Shown here piece after piece: positions 36,324-44,621 of a stretch of 64,000 nt of DNA (positions within the stretch are counted from its first letter, which is position 1; every line of letters begins with the position of its first letter). Source of the DNA: Myxococcales bacterium (GTDB lineage: Bacteria > Myxococcota_A > Polyangia > Palsa-1104 > JAEUJZ01); the NCBI GenBank assembly GCA_016794365.1, contig JAEUKB010000021.1, positions 1-64,000 on the forward strand. Reading direction: 5' to 3'. The notes beneath the pieces are model-generated. The model ran no database searches, was not told the DNA's origin, and saw only the letters and a list, made by a program, of their open reading frames with translations. Made by a program: the position numbers and the translations under genes.

Positions 36324-37919
36324 ATGCCTAGCTCGCTCACTTACCCAGGCGTATACATAGAAGAGATTCCTAGCGGCATCCGCACGTTGACTGGTGTTGC
36401 GACCTCTGTGACGGCGTTTGTGGGACGAACCCAGCGCGGACCCGTAAATGAGCCGGTCGTGATCGCGAGCTACCGGGACTACGAGCGGATCTTCGGCGGC
36501 CTGTGGCTAGACAGCACGGTCAGCTTTGCAGTCTATGACTTCTTTCAAAATGGCGGCAGCCAAGCGATCGTCGTGCGGCTGTTTCACAAGCCCACCAAGA
36601 CGGCTACCGATGGCACCGTTACTGCGCTGAGTGGCGTCGGTGAGTTTACGCTCGATACGCTGTCTCTGCGTGCGCACAATCCCGGGGTCTGGGCGCAGAA
36701 CCTGCTTGTCTCTGTGGACTACACCGATCGCACAAGCGATGTCGCCAGCGAAGTGGCCAAGGGACTTGGCGTCACCACAAGTGATCTGTTCAATCTGAAC
36801 ATCACGTACTTTGCTAGCTCAGGAACGGTCACAGAGCGCTTTGTCAACCTGACGATCAAAGACAACAATCGACGGGTTGATCGGGTGCTGGCGCAGAGCT
36901 CGAAGTTTGTCCGTGTTGCCACAGCCAGCGACGGAACTGTATCGATTCCTACCGCGATTCCTACTGCCAGCACGGTTCATGCCACCACGGGTGAGCTGGG
37001 CGTCCGTGCTTCATCAGGAACGGCGCTCGATAGTGATGCGCTGACATCCGCAGACTATGACTTTACGCCGCTTGATAAGGCCGACACGCTGAACCTGCTG
37101 TGCATTCCTCCTGATACGCGCAGCGGAGACACTGCAAACTCTGTCTACAGCACTGCGCTTTCGTACTGTGTCAAGCGTCGCGCGATCCTGATTGTCGATC
37201 CTCCTGCGGCTTGGTCGTCGAAGAGTGCGGCTGACATCAAGGTCACGGACCTGGGTCTTTCAGGAACCGCAGCGCGCAATGCCGTGGTTTACTATCCGCG
37301 TGTTCGCAAGGCCAATCCGCTGCGTGGGGATCTGATCGAAGAGTTTGCGCCCTGCGGAATCGTGGCCGGAGTGATCGCGCGCACCGATGCGCAGCGCGGA
37401 GTCTGGAAGTCTCCTGCGGGCATTGAAGCCGCACTGTACGGAATCAGCACCATCGATCCCAAGCTGACAGACAGTGACAGCGGAACGCTCAACCCGAGCG
37501 GCGTAAACTGTCTGCGTAGCTTCCCGGCAAGCGGTCCTGTGATCTGGGGTGCGCGTACGCTGCGCGGTGCCGATGCGCTTGGTGATGAGTACAAGTATCT
37601 GTCCGTTCGTCGTCTGGCGCTCTTCCTGGAAGAGAGTGTCTATCGCGGTACGCAGTGGGCTGTGTTTGAGCCCAACGATGAGCCGCTGTGGGCGCAGATT
37701 CGCTTGAACCTGGGTACCTTCATGCAGACGCTGTTCCGCCAAGGTGCGTTCCAAGGTAGCTCTCCGCGAGAGGCCTACTTCGTCAAGTGTGACAAGGAAA
37801 CCACGACGGCAGCAGACATCGCAGCGGGCACCGTCAACATCGTCATTGGGTTTGCTCCGCTACGTCCTGCAGAGTTCGTGGTGATCAAGTTCCAGCAGCT
37901 TGCGGGTCAGAGCTCGTAG
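36324..37919 (+). CDS. eCIS contractile sheath protein
   Basis: 531 residues. The start PSSLTYPGVYIEEIPSGIRT and TSVTAFVGRTQRGP are the signature of phage/eCIS tail sheath subunits, and the C-terminal ...AEFVVIKFQQLAGQ strand is that used for sheath-sheath meshing. It forms the contractile outer tube that drives the inner tube into a target cell. It is the only sheath gene in the window, unlike Afp/PVC loci with three. An extra beta domain (~120-250) is inserted, as in other sheaths. Confidence 0.93.
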   Translation: MPSSLTYPGVYIEEIPSGIRTLTGVATSVTAFVGRTQRGPVNEPVVIASYRDYERIFGGLWLDSTVSFAVYDFFQNGGSQAIVVRLFHKPTKTATDGTVTALSGVGEFTLDTLSLRAHNPGVWAQNLLVSVDYTDRTSDVASEVAKGLGVTTSDLFNLNITYFASSGTVTERFVNLTIKDNNRRVDRVLAQSSKFVRVATASDGTVSIPTAIPTASTVHATTGELGVRASSGTALDSDALTSADYDFTPLDKADTLNLLCIPPDTRSGDTANSVYSTALSYCVKRRAILIVDPPAAWSSKSAADIKVTDLGLSGTAARNAVVYYPRVRKANPLRGDLIEEFAPCGIVAGVIARTDAQRGVWKSPAGIEAALYGISTIDPKLTDSDSGTLNPSGVNCLRSFPASGPVIWGARTLRGADALGDEYKYLSVRRLALFLEESVYRGTQWAVFEPNDEPLWAQIRLNLGTFMQTLFRQGAFQGSSPREAYFVKCDKETTTAADIAAGTVNIVIGFAPLRPAEFVVIKFQQLAGQSS

Positions 37920-37940
37920 CCATCCAAGGAGTGACTTCCC

Positions 37941-38468
37941 ATGCCTCAGTTTACTGTCAACACACACCGCTTTGATCCGTATCAGAACTATCGCTTCCGC
38001 GTGAAGTGGGATGGCCGCTATGTGGCCGGAATCACCAAGGTGTCTTCGCTGCGTCGTAGCACCGAAGTGGTCAAGCACCGCGAAGGGGGAGATCCTTCTT
38101 CGAGTCGCAAGCTGCCCGGTCGCACCGAGTACGAAGCGATCACGCTAGAGCGCGGCGTCACCCACGATGTCGAGTTTGAGCGCTGGGCCAACAAGGTCTC
38201 GACCTATGGTGCAGGACTCGGAAGTGAGACTTCGCTCAAGGACTTCCGCAAGGATCTCATCATCGAGCTGCTCAACGAAGCGGGACAGGTCGCGATGGCG
38301 TACAAAGTCTATCGCTGCTGGGTGTCAGAGTATCAAGCGCTTCCTGATCTGGATGCGGGCGGAAATGCGGTCGCAGTTTCGCACATCAAGCTGGAACACG
38401 AAGGCTGGGAGCGTGACACCTCGTACAGCGAGCCGACAGAGCCGAGCTTTGTGAATCCGCCTGCGTAA
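37941..38468 (+). CDS. eCIS inner tube protein
   Basis: 175 residues. PQFTVNTHRFDPYQNYRFRVKWDGRYVAGITKVSSLRRSTEV is the classical start of gp19-like/Afp1-type tube proteins (here quoted in parts: RFDPYQNYRFRV, VAGITKVSSLRR). It continues with ITLERGVTHDVEFERWANK. It forms the hollow inner tube that carries cargo. It directly follows the sheath gene by 21 bases. It is the only tube gene of this type here. Confidence 0.92.
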   Translation: MPQFTVNTHRFDPYQNYRFRVKWDGRYVAGITKVSSLRRSTEVVKHREGGDPSSSRKLPGRTEYEAITLERGVTHDVEFERWANKVSTYGAGLGSETSLKDFRKDLIIELLNEAGQVAMAYKVYRCWVSEYQALPDLDAGGNAVAVSHIKLEHEGWERDTSYSEPTEPSFVNPPA

Positions 38469-38488
38469 GGGAAAGGAAACCAGACAGG

Positions 38489-39229
38489 ATGCTGCGCGAG
38501 TCACAGATACTGCAAGCTTGGGAGTCCGGGGAAGGACAGCCGCCCGCTGAACAAGCGCTCTGTCTGCTTCGCTACGGATATCCTGATCGCTCGCTTGCGC
38601 AGCTCCTGTCCCTGCCTGTGGGAGAGCGAGATGCCCTGCTGTTTGCGCTGCGGGAAAAGTCGTTTGGACCCAGCCTGCAAGGTGCGGCGCGCTGTCCTTC
38701 GTGCAAAGAGCAGAGCCTGTTTTCCGTTCCGCTGTCTGCGCTGCGTGTCAGTGCTGCGCAGCCCATGAGCCAGACCTTTCAGCTGGACTGTGAAGGTCTA
38801 CAGATTTTGTTTCGTCTGCCTACGGTGTCCGATCTGCGTCAGGCGGCGCAGCTTACGGATGTGGAGGCAGTGCGTTCCTTTCTGATTCGCTGCTGCATCG
38901 TGTCGGTGTCGCGCGGTGATGCGTCCGTTCAGGAGTCCGCATGGAATCGACTGTCCGCACAAGTGGAACGCGCGCTGGCAGATGCGCTGTCCGCACACGA
39001 TCCGCAGAGTGAAGTCCTGCTGGCACTGTGCTGCGCGCACTGCGGACATTCCTTTTCTGCGCTGCTCGATATCGTGCGCTTTCTGTGGACAGAGCTGTCG
39101 GCGCGTGCAGAGCGACTGTTTCAAGAGGTTGATGCGCTGGCGCGGGTGTACGGCTGGACAGAGTCAGAGATCCTTCAGCTTGGGCCCGCTCGTCGCCGTC
39201 GCTATCTGGAGCTTGTCAGCCATGAGTGA
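38489..39229 (+). CDS. eCIS zinc-ribbon protein (T4 baseplate-like, PF12322 type)
   Basis: 246 residues. Cys69/Cys72 (RCPSC) and Cys182/Cys185 (CAHC) can form one zinc site. The helix and end (LFQEVDALARVYGWTESEIL, LGPARRRRYLELV) are recurrent in a protein encoded after the tube gene in many eCIS loci and related to the T4 baseplate/chaperone family. It probably assists baseplate or tube assembly; it may not be part of the finished particle. It overlaps the next gene by 8 bases. Confidence 0.7.
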   Translation: MLRESQILQAWESGEGQPPAEQALCLLRYGYPDRSLAQLLSLPVGERDALLFALREKSFGPSLQGAARCPSCKEQSLFSVPLSALRVSAAQPMSQTFQLDCEGLQILFRLPTVSDLRQAAQLTDVEAVRSFLIRCCIVSVSRGDASVQESAWNRLSAQVERALADALSAHDPQSEVLLALCCAHCGHSFSALLDIVRFLWTELSARAERLFQEVDALARVYGWTESEILQLGPARRRRYLELVSHE

Positions 39230-40361
39230 CTACTTCACCCACTTGGCCCGGCGTACGCTGGGAATTGCTGCGGGATCGGATGCCAGACCGATTCGCTCTG
39301 CGCGCGCGATGATCGATGCACCACGGCTCGCGCTGTTTCCTGATGAAGCAGAGTCAGCGCCTGCACATGCAAGTGTTGCTACGCAGAACACACCGCAGGA
39401 AGCTGCGCTGCACCCACACTCAGTCGATGCAGCGCGTGCGCAGCGGAGTCGCTCACGATCTGTGGAGCATACGCAGGCAGACGCTCTTTCGGGATCGACA
39501 GACAGCGATCATGTCTTGTCCGCATCAGATGTCGCGTCAACTTCAGATGTCGTGTCTTCATCAGATACCGCTTCAGCGTTCGATGCAGAAGGAAGCGTGT
39601 CTCCGGCTGTGTCTAACTTTCAGGACTTCGTACCAAGCGCTCCGCAGCGTGTGCAAGCTGTCGCTTCACAGCAGGGAATGACTGTGGCGACGGCAGATGC
39701 GTCTCTTCCTGGTCTTGATGCAGCACGAGACGCAGCGGACGATCCGCATGCTGATTCCGCCAAACAGTCCGATACAGAAGTCGCACGAAGTGAGTCCGCA
39801 GGTCTGATCACGGAATCCCTGAGTGAGATCCCTGCGGCTTCGATCCGTACCGTAGAAGGGGAATCGAGCGGAGCCCTTGATCCGACTACTTTGTCGCAAG
39901 ATGTTCCTGATTCCCATCGTGTGGATGGGGCTTCATCGAAGCGCGCTTCGGTGTCCACGCAAGTGACGGCTGCTGCTGCGCACAAGAAGGCTTTTGCGCA
40001 GAACGCGAGCGGTGTTGTTCCTGCCGAATCAGAGCCTGCAAGTGTTCTTCCCTTGTCATCGCCGAAAGTAGCGCGCAGCGACGTGGAAAGACAGCGAACA
40101 GAGATCGCTACAGAGGAGATGATCCAGACAAAGAGTGATGCCAAGACGTGGACTTCAGAGCCGCTGGCAGACACTCCTTCTGGATCGCTGCGCATGGGCA
40201 GCAGCACGCAGAAGGCGACGGCTCCACAGGTTCACATTCACATTGGTCGGATCGAGGTGCGCAGCCCGCAGGTGATGCAGCCACACAGGCAGACTGCAAG
40301 TGCGGAATCCCGTCCCACGCTGTCGCTCGCTAGCGTGCTCTCTATGGCGAAAGGGAAGTAG
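39222..40361 (+). CDS. Disordered eCIS protein with conserved IGRIEVR end
   Basis: 379 residues from ATG 39222, which overlaps the previous stop by 8 bases; the earlier open frame is a shadow. A short N-terminal helix (DYFTHLARRTLGIA) is followed by ~300 Ser/Ala/Asp/Glu-rich residues with SASDV/SSDTA repeats. Near the C-terminus (~335-348) is VHIHIGRIEVRSP, a motif that recurs in an eCIS protein of this position. It may act as a linker or a length-related protein; no catalytic motif is seen. I do not recognise a defined function. Confidence 0.65.
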   Translation: MSDYFTHLARRTLGIAAGSDARPIRSARAMIDAPRLALFPDEAESAPAHASVATQNTPQEAALHPHSVDAARAQRSRSRSVEHTQADALSGSTDSDHVLSASDVASTSDVVSSSDTASAFDAEGSVSPAVSNFQDFVPSAPQRVQAVASQQGMTVATADASLPGLDAARDAADDPHADSAKQSDTEVARSESAGLITESLSEIPAASIRTVEGESSGALDPTTLSQDVPDSHRVDGASSKRASVSTQVTAAAAHKKAFAQNASGVVPAESEPASVLPLSSPKVARSDVERQRTEIATEEMIQTKSDAKTWTSEPLADTPSGSLRMGSSTQKATAPQVHIHIGRIEVRSPQVMQPHRQTASAESRPTLSLASVLSMAKGK

Positions 40362-40368
40362 GTAGACG

Positions 40369-40992
40369 ATGAGCAACTCTCTTGCGATTACCGCCGTCAC
40401 CGCTGCGCTGCGCAGTCGCTTAAGTGCTGTCACTGCGGCTCTTCCTGGGGAAACAACCAGTGAGCTGTCCGATACGCTGGTGACGACGCTGCCTCCTGAC
40501 AAAGCGGGGCTTGCTGAAGATCACAGCCAGGTCAATCTGTTCCTGTATCAAGTGCAGCCGAGCGCACCAGGAAGGAACCTGGATGGACGCGGCTTGGCGG
40601 GACGAAAGCCCGCGCTGGCGCTCGATCTGTTTTATCTGGTGACGTTTTATGGTCGCAATCACAGTGAGCTGCTGAGCCAGCGACTGCTTGGTCGGGTGAT
40701 GAGCCTTCTTCACTCAAACCCGACGCTGGACGCGCAGGAAATCGAAGAAGCGATGCGCGGTACGGTCAGTGATCTGCATCAGTCTGGAGATCGCATCCGC
40801 ATCGTTCCGCACAGCATGAGCAGCGAAGAGATGGTCCGGCTGTGGGGTACCTTTCAGGTGAAGTACCGGCTCTCTGTGGTGTATCGGGTGGGAATTGTCC
40901 TGATCGATCACGAGCATCCGGCGGCTGAGCTGGCGGCTCCTTCGCAGGTGAAGCTGTCTGTGGGAACCATCGCTGGAGACGACGCGCAATGA
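40369..40992 (+). CDS. DUF4255/Pvc16-type tail terminator
   Basis: 207 residues. The opening SLAITAVTAALRSRL and the VNLFLYQVQPSAPGRNLD segment match DUF4255/Pvc16_N proteins that cap the distal end of the eCIS tube and sheath. LDLFYLVTFYG and LLGRVMSLLHSNP continue the family pattern. It sits before the AAA+ ATPase with an ATGA overlap, the conventional eCIS order. Confidence 0.85.
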   Translation: MSNSLAITAVTAALRSRLSAVTAALPGETTSELSDTLVTTLPPDKAGLAEDHSQVNLFLYQVQPSAPGRNLDGRGLAGRKPALALDLFYLVTFYGRNHSELLSQRLLGRVMSLLHSNPTLDAQEIEEAMRGTVSDLHQSGDRIRIVPHSMSSEEMVRLWGTFQVKYRLSVVYRVGIVLIDHEHPAAELAAPSQVKLSVGTIAGDDAQ

Positions 40993-43061
40993 ACGACTGG
41001 GCACCCAGCGAGCGGGCGCAAAAGCAGGCAGCTTGGCAGTCTGTCTGTCATCGCGTGCTGCAAGCAGAGCTTCTGCGGATCAAGAGTGCGCTGTATCAAG
41101 CGGCGATGGCGCGTCCAGATCGAACGGAGTCTGTGGCGCTGCTGCAAGAGGTGGCGCAGCAGATCTCGCATGAGCAGCAGCAGCTCGATGCGCTCGGATC
41201 ACTGCCGCCGGTTCACGCAGCGCTCTCGGTGTTGTGTGCTGCGTTTGAGCTGTCTCTGTTCGAGCGAGATGTCATCCTGCTGTGCGCAGGTGCAGAGCTT
41301 GATCCAGCCTTCCGCAGCTTGTGTCAGCGCATCAGTGGGAGTCCGTTTCCGACGTTTTCGCTGGCACTTGGTGTCCTTGCGGAGCCCCACATGACAGCGC
41401 TGCTTCCCGACGCTGCGCTGCGTCAAGCGCTGCTTGTGGAAGTACGCAGTGGAGAGACGCTGACCCACAGTCCGCTGCGGATCGACGAGCGCATCCTTCA
41501 CTTTCTGTTGGGAGTCGATCGGCTGGATCCTCGCTTGCGCGCGATCGGTCAGCTTCATACAGATACAGAGTCTGCGAACTCGATCGATTCTGCGATGGAT
41601 GATCACGCTGGACTTGCACCATCCCTTGCGCAGCTTGCAAGCCAAATTGGTCTTTTGCTGCAAAAGGAAGTGAGTGCCGAGCTTCCCCTGGTCTCTGTGT
41701 TTGGCGGAGACGAAGGGGATCGCGAAGCAGTGCTTCATGCGGTCTGTCAGGAACTGGGTCTGTGGCTGTATCGAATTCGCGCAGCAGCGCTGCATGGCGC
41801 GCTCGCTGCGCACGGTGAACACGACAAGCTGCGTGCGCTGTGTGTTCGGGAACAGGTGCTGCTTCCGCTGGCCTTCTGTGTGAGCGTAGAAGACAGCGAC
41901 TCTGTTGAGGTGGTACGCGAAGCGCTGCGCTTTGCAGATGCACTGCCGGGACTTGTGCTGCTGAGCAGTCCGAATCCGCTGCGGATGAGCACGCGACGCA
42001 GAGTCGGCTTTGAGCTTCCCAAGCTGTCTACGCAAGAGCGCGCGGCGCAGCTTCGCTTGCTGCTTTCAGACCACGCTGCGCAGCTGGACTTTGCAAAGGG
42101 CCCGGGCGGTGCTGCGCTGATCTTGGAAGTGGCCCAGCACTTTCATCTGGGACGCGCGGCGCTGTCTTCGGCGTGTCTGCTTGCGCAGAGCAGTACAGAG
42201 CCGCTGACGGACTCACTGTGGCAGGCGTGTCGTCAGCAAGCGCGGCCTCATCTGGATGATCTGGCGCGTCGAGTGGTGCCGCGTGTGACCTGGGATGATC
42301 TGATCTTGCCTGGACCGCAGCTCGCGATGCTCAAGCAGCTTGTTGCGCATCAGCGTCATCAAGCAACGGTGTATCTGGACTGGGGAATGGCCACGGCTTC
42401 GCAGCGCGGACTGGGTGTCACTGCGCTGTTGGTCGGACAGAGCGGAACCGGCAAGACACTGGCCGCAGAAGCGGTTGCGCATGCGCTTGGGCTGGACCTG
42501 TATCACATCGATTTGTCGCAGATGGTCAGCAAGTACATCGGTGAAACAGAAAAGAACCTGCGACGGGTCTTTGATGCAGCAGAGGAAGGTGGCGCAGTCC
42601 TTTTGTTCGATGAAGCGGACGCTCTGTTTGGCAAGCGCAGTGAAGTCAAAGACAGTCACGATCGCTACGCCAACATGGAAGTCAGCTATCTGCTTCAGCG
42701 GATGGAGTCCTATCAAGGGATCTCGCTTTTGACCAGCAACCTGCGATCGGCTTTGGACTCTGCGTTTCTGCGTCGTCTTCGCTTCATCATTCCGTTTCCG
42801 TTTCCTGATGCTCCGCAGCGGCTGGAGCTGTGGCGGCGCGCGCTTCCTGCTTCGGTTCCTACAGAGGGTCTGTCGCTGGACAAGCTATCGAGGCTGAGCG
42901 TCACGGGCGGACAGATTCGCAACATCGCGCTGTGTGCAGCATTTTTGGCGGTATCAGAGCAGCGTCCGGTCACGATGCAGCACATCTTGCAAGCAGCGCG
43001 CAGCGAGTACGAAAAGAGCGAGCGACCGCTGAGTGAGTCCGAGACGCGAGGCTGGGTATGA
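40989..43061 (+). CDS. eCIS AAA+ ATPase (Afp15-type)
   Basis: 690 residues. The N-terminal ~350 residues are helical and family-specific. The AAA+ core has Walker A GQSGTGKT (Lys489), Walker B LLFDEAD (Asp541-Glu542), sensor-type LLTSNLRSALDSAFLRRLRF and an Arg-finger region. This ATPase is present in nearly all eCIS loci and is thought to act in assembly or loading, in the cytoplasm. A second degenerate P-loop-like segment (VSVFGGDEGDREAVL) lies in the N-terminal half. Both ends overlap neighbours by 4 bases. Confidence 0.92.
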   Translation: MNDWAPSERAQKQAAWQSVCHRVLQAELLRIKSALYQAAMARPDRTESVALLQEVAQQISHEQQQLDALGSLPPVHAALSVLCAAFELSLFERDVILLCAGAELDPAFRSLCQRISGSPFPTFSLALGVLAEPHMTALLPDAALRQALLVEVRSGETLTHSPLRIDERILHFLLGVDRLDPRLRAIGQLHTDTESANSIDSAMDDHAGLAPSLAQLASQIGLLLQKEVSAELPLVSVFGGDEGDREAVLHAVCQELGLWLYRIRAAALHGALAAHGEHDKLRALCVREQVLLPLAFCVSVEDSDSVEVVREALRFADALPGLVLLSSPNPLRMSTRRRVGFELPKLSTQERAAQLRLLLSDHAAQLDFAKGPGGAALILEVAQHFHLGRAALSSACLLAQSSTEPLTDSLWQACRQQARPHLDDLARRVVPRVTWDDLILPGPQLAMLKQLVAHQRHQATVYLDWGMATASQRGLGVTALLVGQSGTGKTLAAEAVAHALGLDLYHIDLSQMVSKYIGETEKNLRRVFDAAEEGGAVLLFDEADALFGKRSEVKDSHDRYANMEVSYLLQRMESYQGISLLTSNLRSALDSAFLRRLRFIIPFPFPDAPQRLELWRRALPASVPTEGLSLDKLSRLSVTGGQIRNIALCAAFLAVSEQRPVTMQHILQAARSEYEKSERPLSESETRGWV

Positions 43062-43441
43062 GCACACAAGTGTATCTGACGATTGATGAAGTGTGGCTCG
43101 ATGGAATCACGCCATCGGCAGATCTGGCCGCGCTGCTTGCGCAAGAGCTACAGGCACTGTGTCAGCAAAAAGAGGTGCTGGCTGCGCTGCAAAAACTGCC
43201 TGGCACAGAGATCGCTCGCATCGACGGTGGCAGACTGGGAAGCGGCGCAGCGCGCGGTCCCGCTGGAGCGTTGTCGCTGGGTCAGGATCTGGCTGCGATC
43301 GTGACGCGCAGTCTGCTGGATCTTGGAACGTCTACGCATTCCCAATCGCCAGCGCATTCCCAATCGCCAGTGCATTCCCAATCGCCCGCGCATTCCCAAT
43401 CGGTGGGCTTGTCTGGTTTCGGATCGAAGGAGCAACCATGA
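43058..43441 (+). CDS. Small eCIS-locus protein with His-Ser-Gln-Ser repeat
   Basis: 127 residues, coupled to both neighbours by ATGA overlaps. The N-terminal ~60 residues are helical (LAALLAQELQALCQQKE); the C-terminal part carries four HSQSP-type repeats encoded by an 18-bp DNA array. I do not recognise the family. Its position between the ATPase and the CIS-tube gene suggests it is needed for particle assembly, and the repeat looks like a recent expansion. Confidence 0.55.
   Translation: MSTQVYLTIDEVWLDGITPSADLAALLAQELQALCQQKEVLAALQKLPGTEIARIDGGRLGSGAARGPAGALSLGQDLAAIVTRSLLDLGTSTHSQSPAHSQSPVHSQSPAHSQSVGLSGFGSKEQP
43335..43406 (+). repeat. 18-bp in-gene tandem array, four units
   Basis: Units of 18 bp start at 43335, 43353, 43371 and 43389 (CGCATTCCCAATCGCCAG and variants) and keep the reading frame, encoding A/V-HSQSP. 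The reverse complement contains CGATTGGGAATGCG, which resembles the cores of the 25-kb and 31-kb arrays. Confidence 0.95.
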
Positions 43442-44142
43442 GCGTGTCCTCTTGGCTTTCTTCCACAGCGGCTGATGTGGCAAACGGAATCTCTGGCTTG
43501 CCTCCTTTGCGCAAAGGAGCGCTGATTCATGGTCCGATGCTGATTCCGTTTCAGTACAATCCGGAGCGGCTGACGCGCACGCTCAGCGCCAGCACGATGA
43601 GCCAGGGCAGCTCCGATCTGCTGCGGCTCAAAGGTCCGCCAGGTGAAACGATTCAACTGGATATTTTGCTCGATGCTGGTGATCAAGCAGAGCGCTCAAG
43701 CGGACTGCGCTTGGCAAACGGAATCTATCCTTCGCTGGCCGCGCTGGAGATGATCTTGTATCCCAGTGCAGCGCGGATGCTCGCCAATGCAGCGCTCGCG
43801 CGGCTCGGTGTGATTGAGCTGATTCCGCCGCTGCCGGTGTTGACCGTGCTGGTGTGGGGTCCGCGTCGCGTGATGCCGATTCGGATCGAGTCCTTTTCGG
43901 TCACTGAAGATCAGTTTGATGGTGCGCTCAATCCGCTGCGTGCGCAGGTGAGCCTGGGACTCAAAGTGCTGACGTACGAAGATCTGGGCATGTGGTCAGT
44001 GGGCGGTATGCTGTCGATGGCGGGTCACTTGCAGCGAGAGGTCTTGGCTGTCTCTGCTGCGGTGTCGGCAACCCAGAGCGCCGCTGCATCGCTGGGAATC
44101 AACATGAGTGTCATCGGCAAAGCGATGAAGGGAATCCTGTAA
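43438..44142 (+). CDS. CIS-tube / hub-adaptor protein (Pvc7-N type)
   Basis: 234 residues from ATG 43438 (the longer open frame is a shadow of the preceding gene). GPMLIPFQYNPERLTRTLS is the hallmark of CIS_tube-domain proteins that bridge the inner tube and spike. It continues with VLVWGPRRVMPIRIESFSV and LRAQVSLGLKVLTYED, as in that family. In Afp/PVC this domain is fused to a LysM module; here the LysM part is a separate gene. The last codons GGA-ATC-CTG-TAA are the first unit of a 13-bp tandem array. Confidence 0.8.
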   Translation: MSVSSWLSSTAADVANGISGLPPLRKGALIHGPMLIPFQYNPERLTRTLSASTMSQGSSDLLRLKGPPGETIQLDILLDAGDQAERSSGLRLANGIYPSLAALEMILYPSAARMLANAALARLGVIELIPPLPVLTVLVWGPRRVMPIRIESFSVTEDQFDGALNPLRAQVSLGLKVLTYEDLGMWSVGGMLSMAGHLQREVLAVSAAVSATQSAAASLGINMSVIGKAMKGIL

Positions 44143-44195
44143 AGGAATTCTGTATAGGAATTCTGTATAGGAATTCTGTATAGGAATTCTGTTTA
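44131..44195 (+). repeat. 13-bp tandem array overlapping a stop codon
   Basis: Five 13-bp units (GGAATTCTGTATA and variants) start at 44131, 44144, 44157, 44170 and 44183, with a partial unit at 44196. The first unit contains the end and stop codon of the CIS-tube gene, so the array seems to have grown from coding sequence. The middle units contain GAATTC. Confidence 0.95.
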
Positions 44196-44278
44196 GGAAT
44201 CGATTTCACCGACTGGAAAGAGTCGAAATCGGAAGCTCTGTAGGACTCTGTTTGTCGGTCGCAACGGGGGAGCTTGTC

Positions 44279-44563
44279 ATGCTGGAACAAGGCAGCCGGT
44301 ACTACAGCGTAGAGACGCAAGAGATCGAACAGAACGGACGGACGATTCGCTATCTGCGCCGTCGCTTTTTGCCGCAGACCCTGACGCAGACCATGCTGTT
44401 TGAGCATACGGCGACAGAGTCCGATCGGCTCGATCAGATCGCGGCGCAGGGCTACGGAGATCCGCTCCAGGCGTATCGGCTGCTGGATGCCAACGCGGTG
44501 CTGCATCCGCGTGAGCTTTTGTCGGTGGGCCGCAGGATTCGGATCGCGCTGTCTGGACTGTAG
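44279..44563 (+). CDS. Small LysM-type adaptor protein
   Basis: 94 residues from ATG 44279, with GGGGGAG before it; a TTG at 44252 is also in frame. The C-terminal half (ESDRLDQIAAQGYGDPLQAY ... LSVGRRIRIALS) has the LysM-like pattern of phage X-type tail proteins and the C-terminal module of Afp7. The part before it, RTIRYLRRRFLP, also occurs in eCIS members. It probably binds the CIS-tube protein at the hub. Confidence 0.7.
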   Translation: MLEQGSRYYSVETQEIEQNGRTIRYLRRRFLPQTLTQTMLFEHTATESDRLDQIAAQGYGDPLQAYRLLDANAVLHPRELLSVGRRIRIALSGL

Positions 44564-44621
44564 TGCGCTGCGGTACTGCGCATCACGACGGTGCCGCAAG
44601 GTTACTCATCGGGGGGATGCT

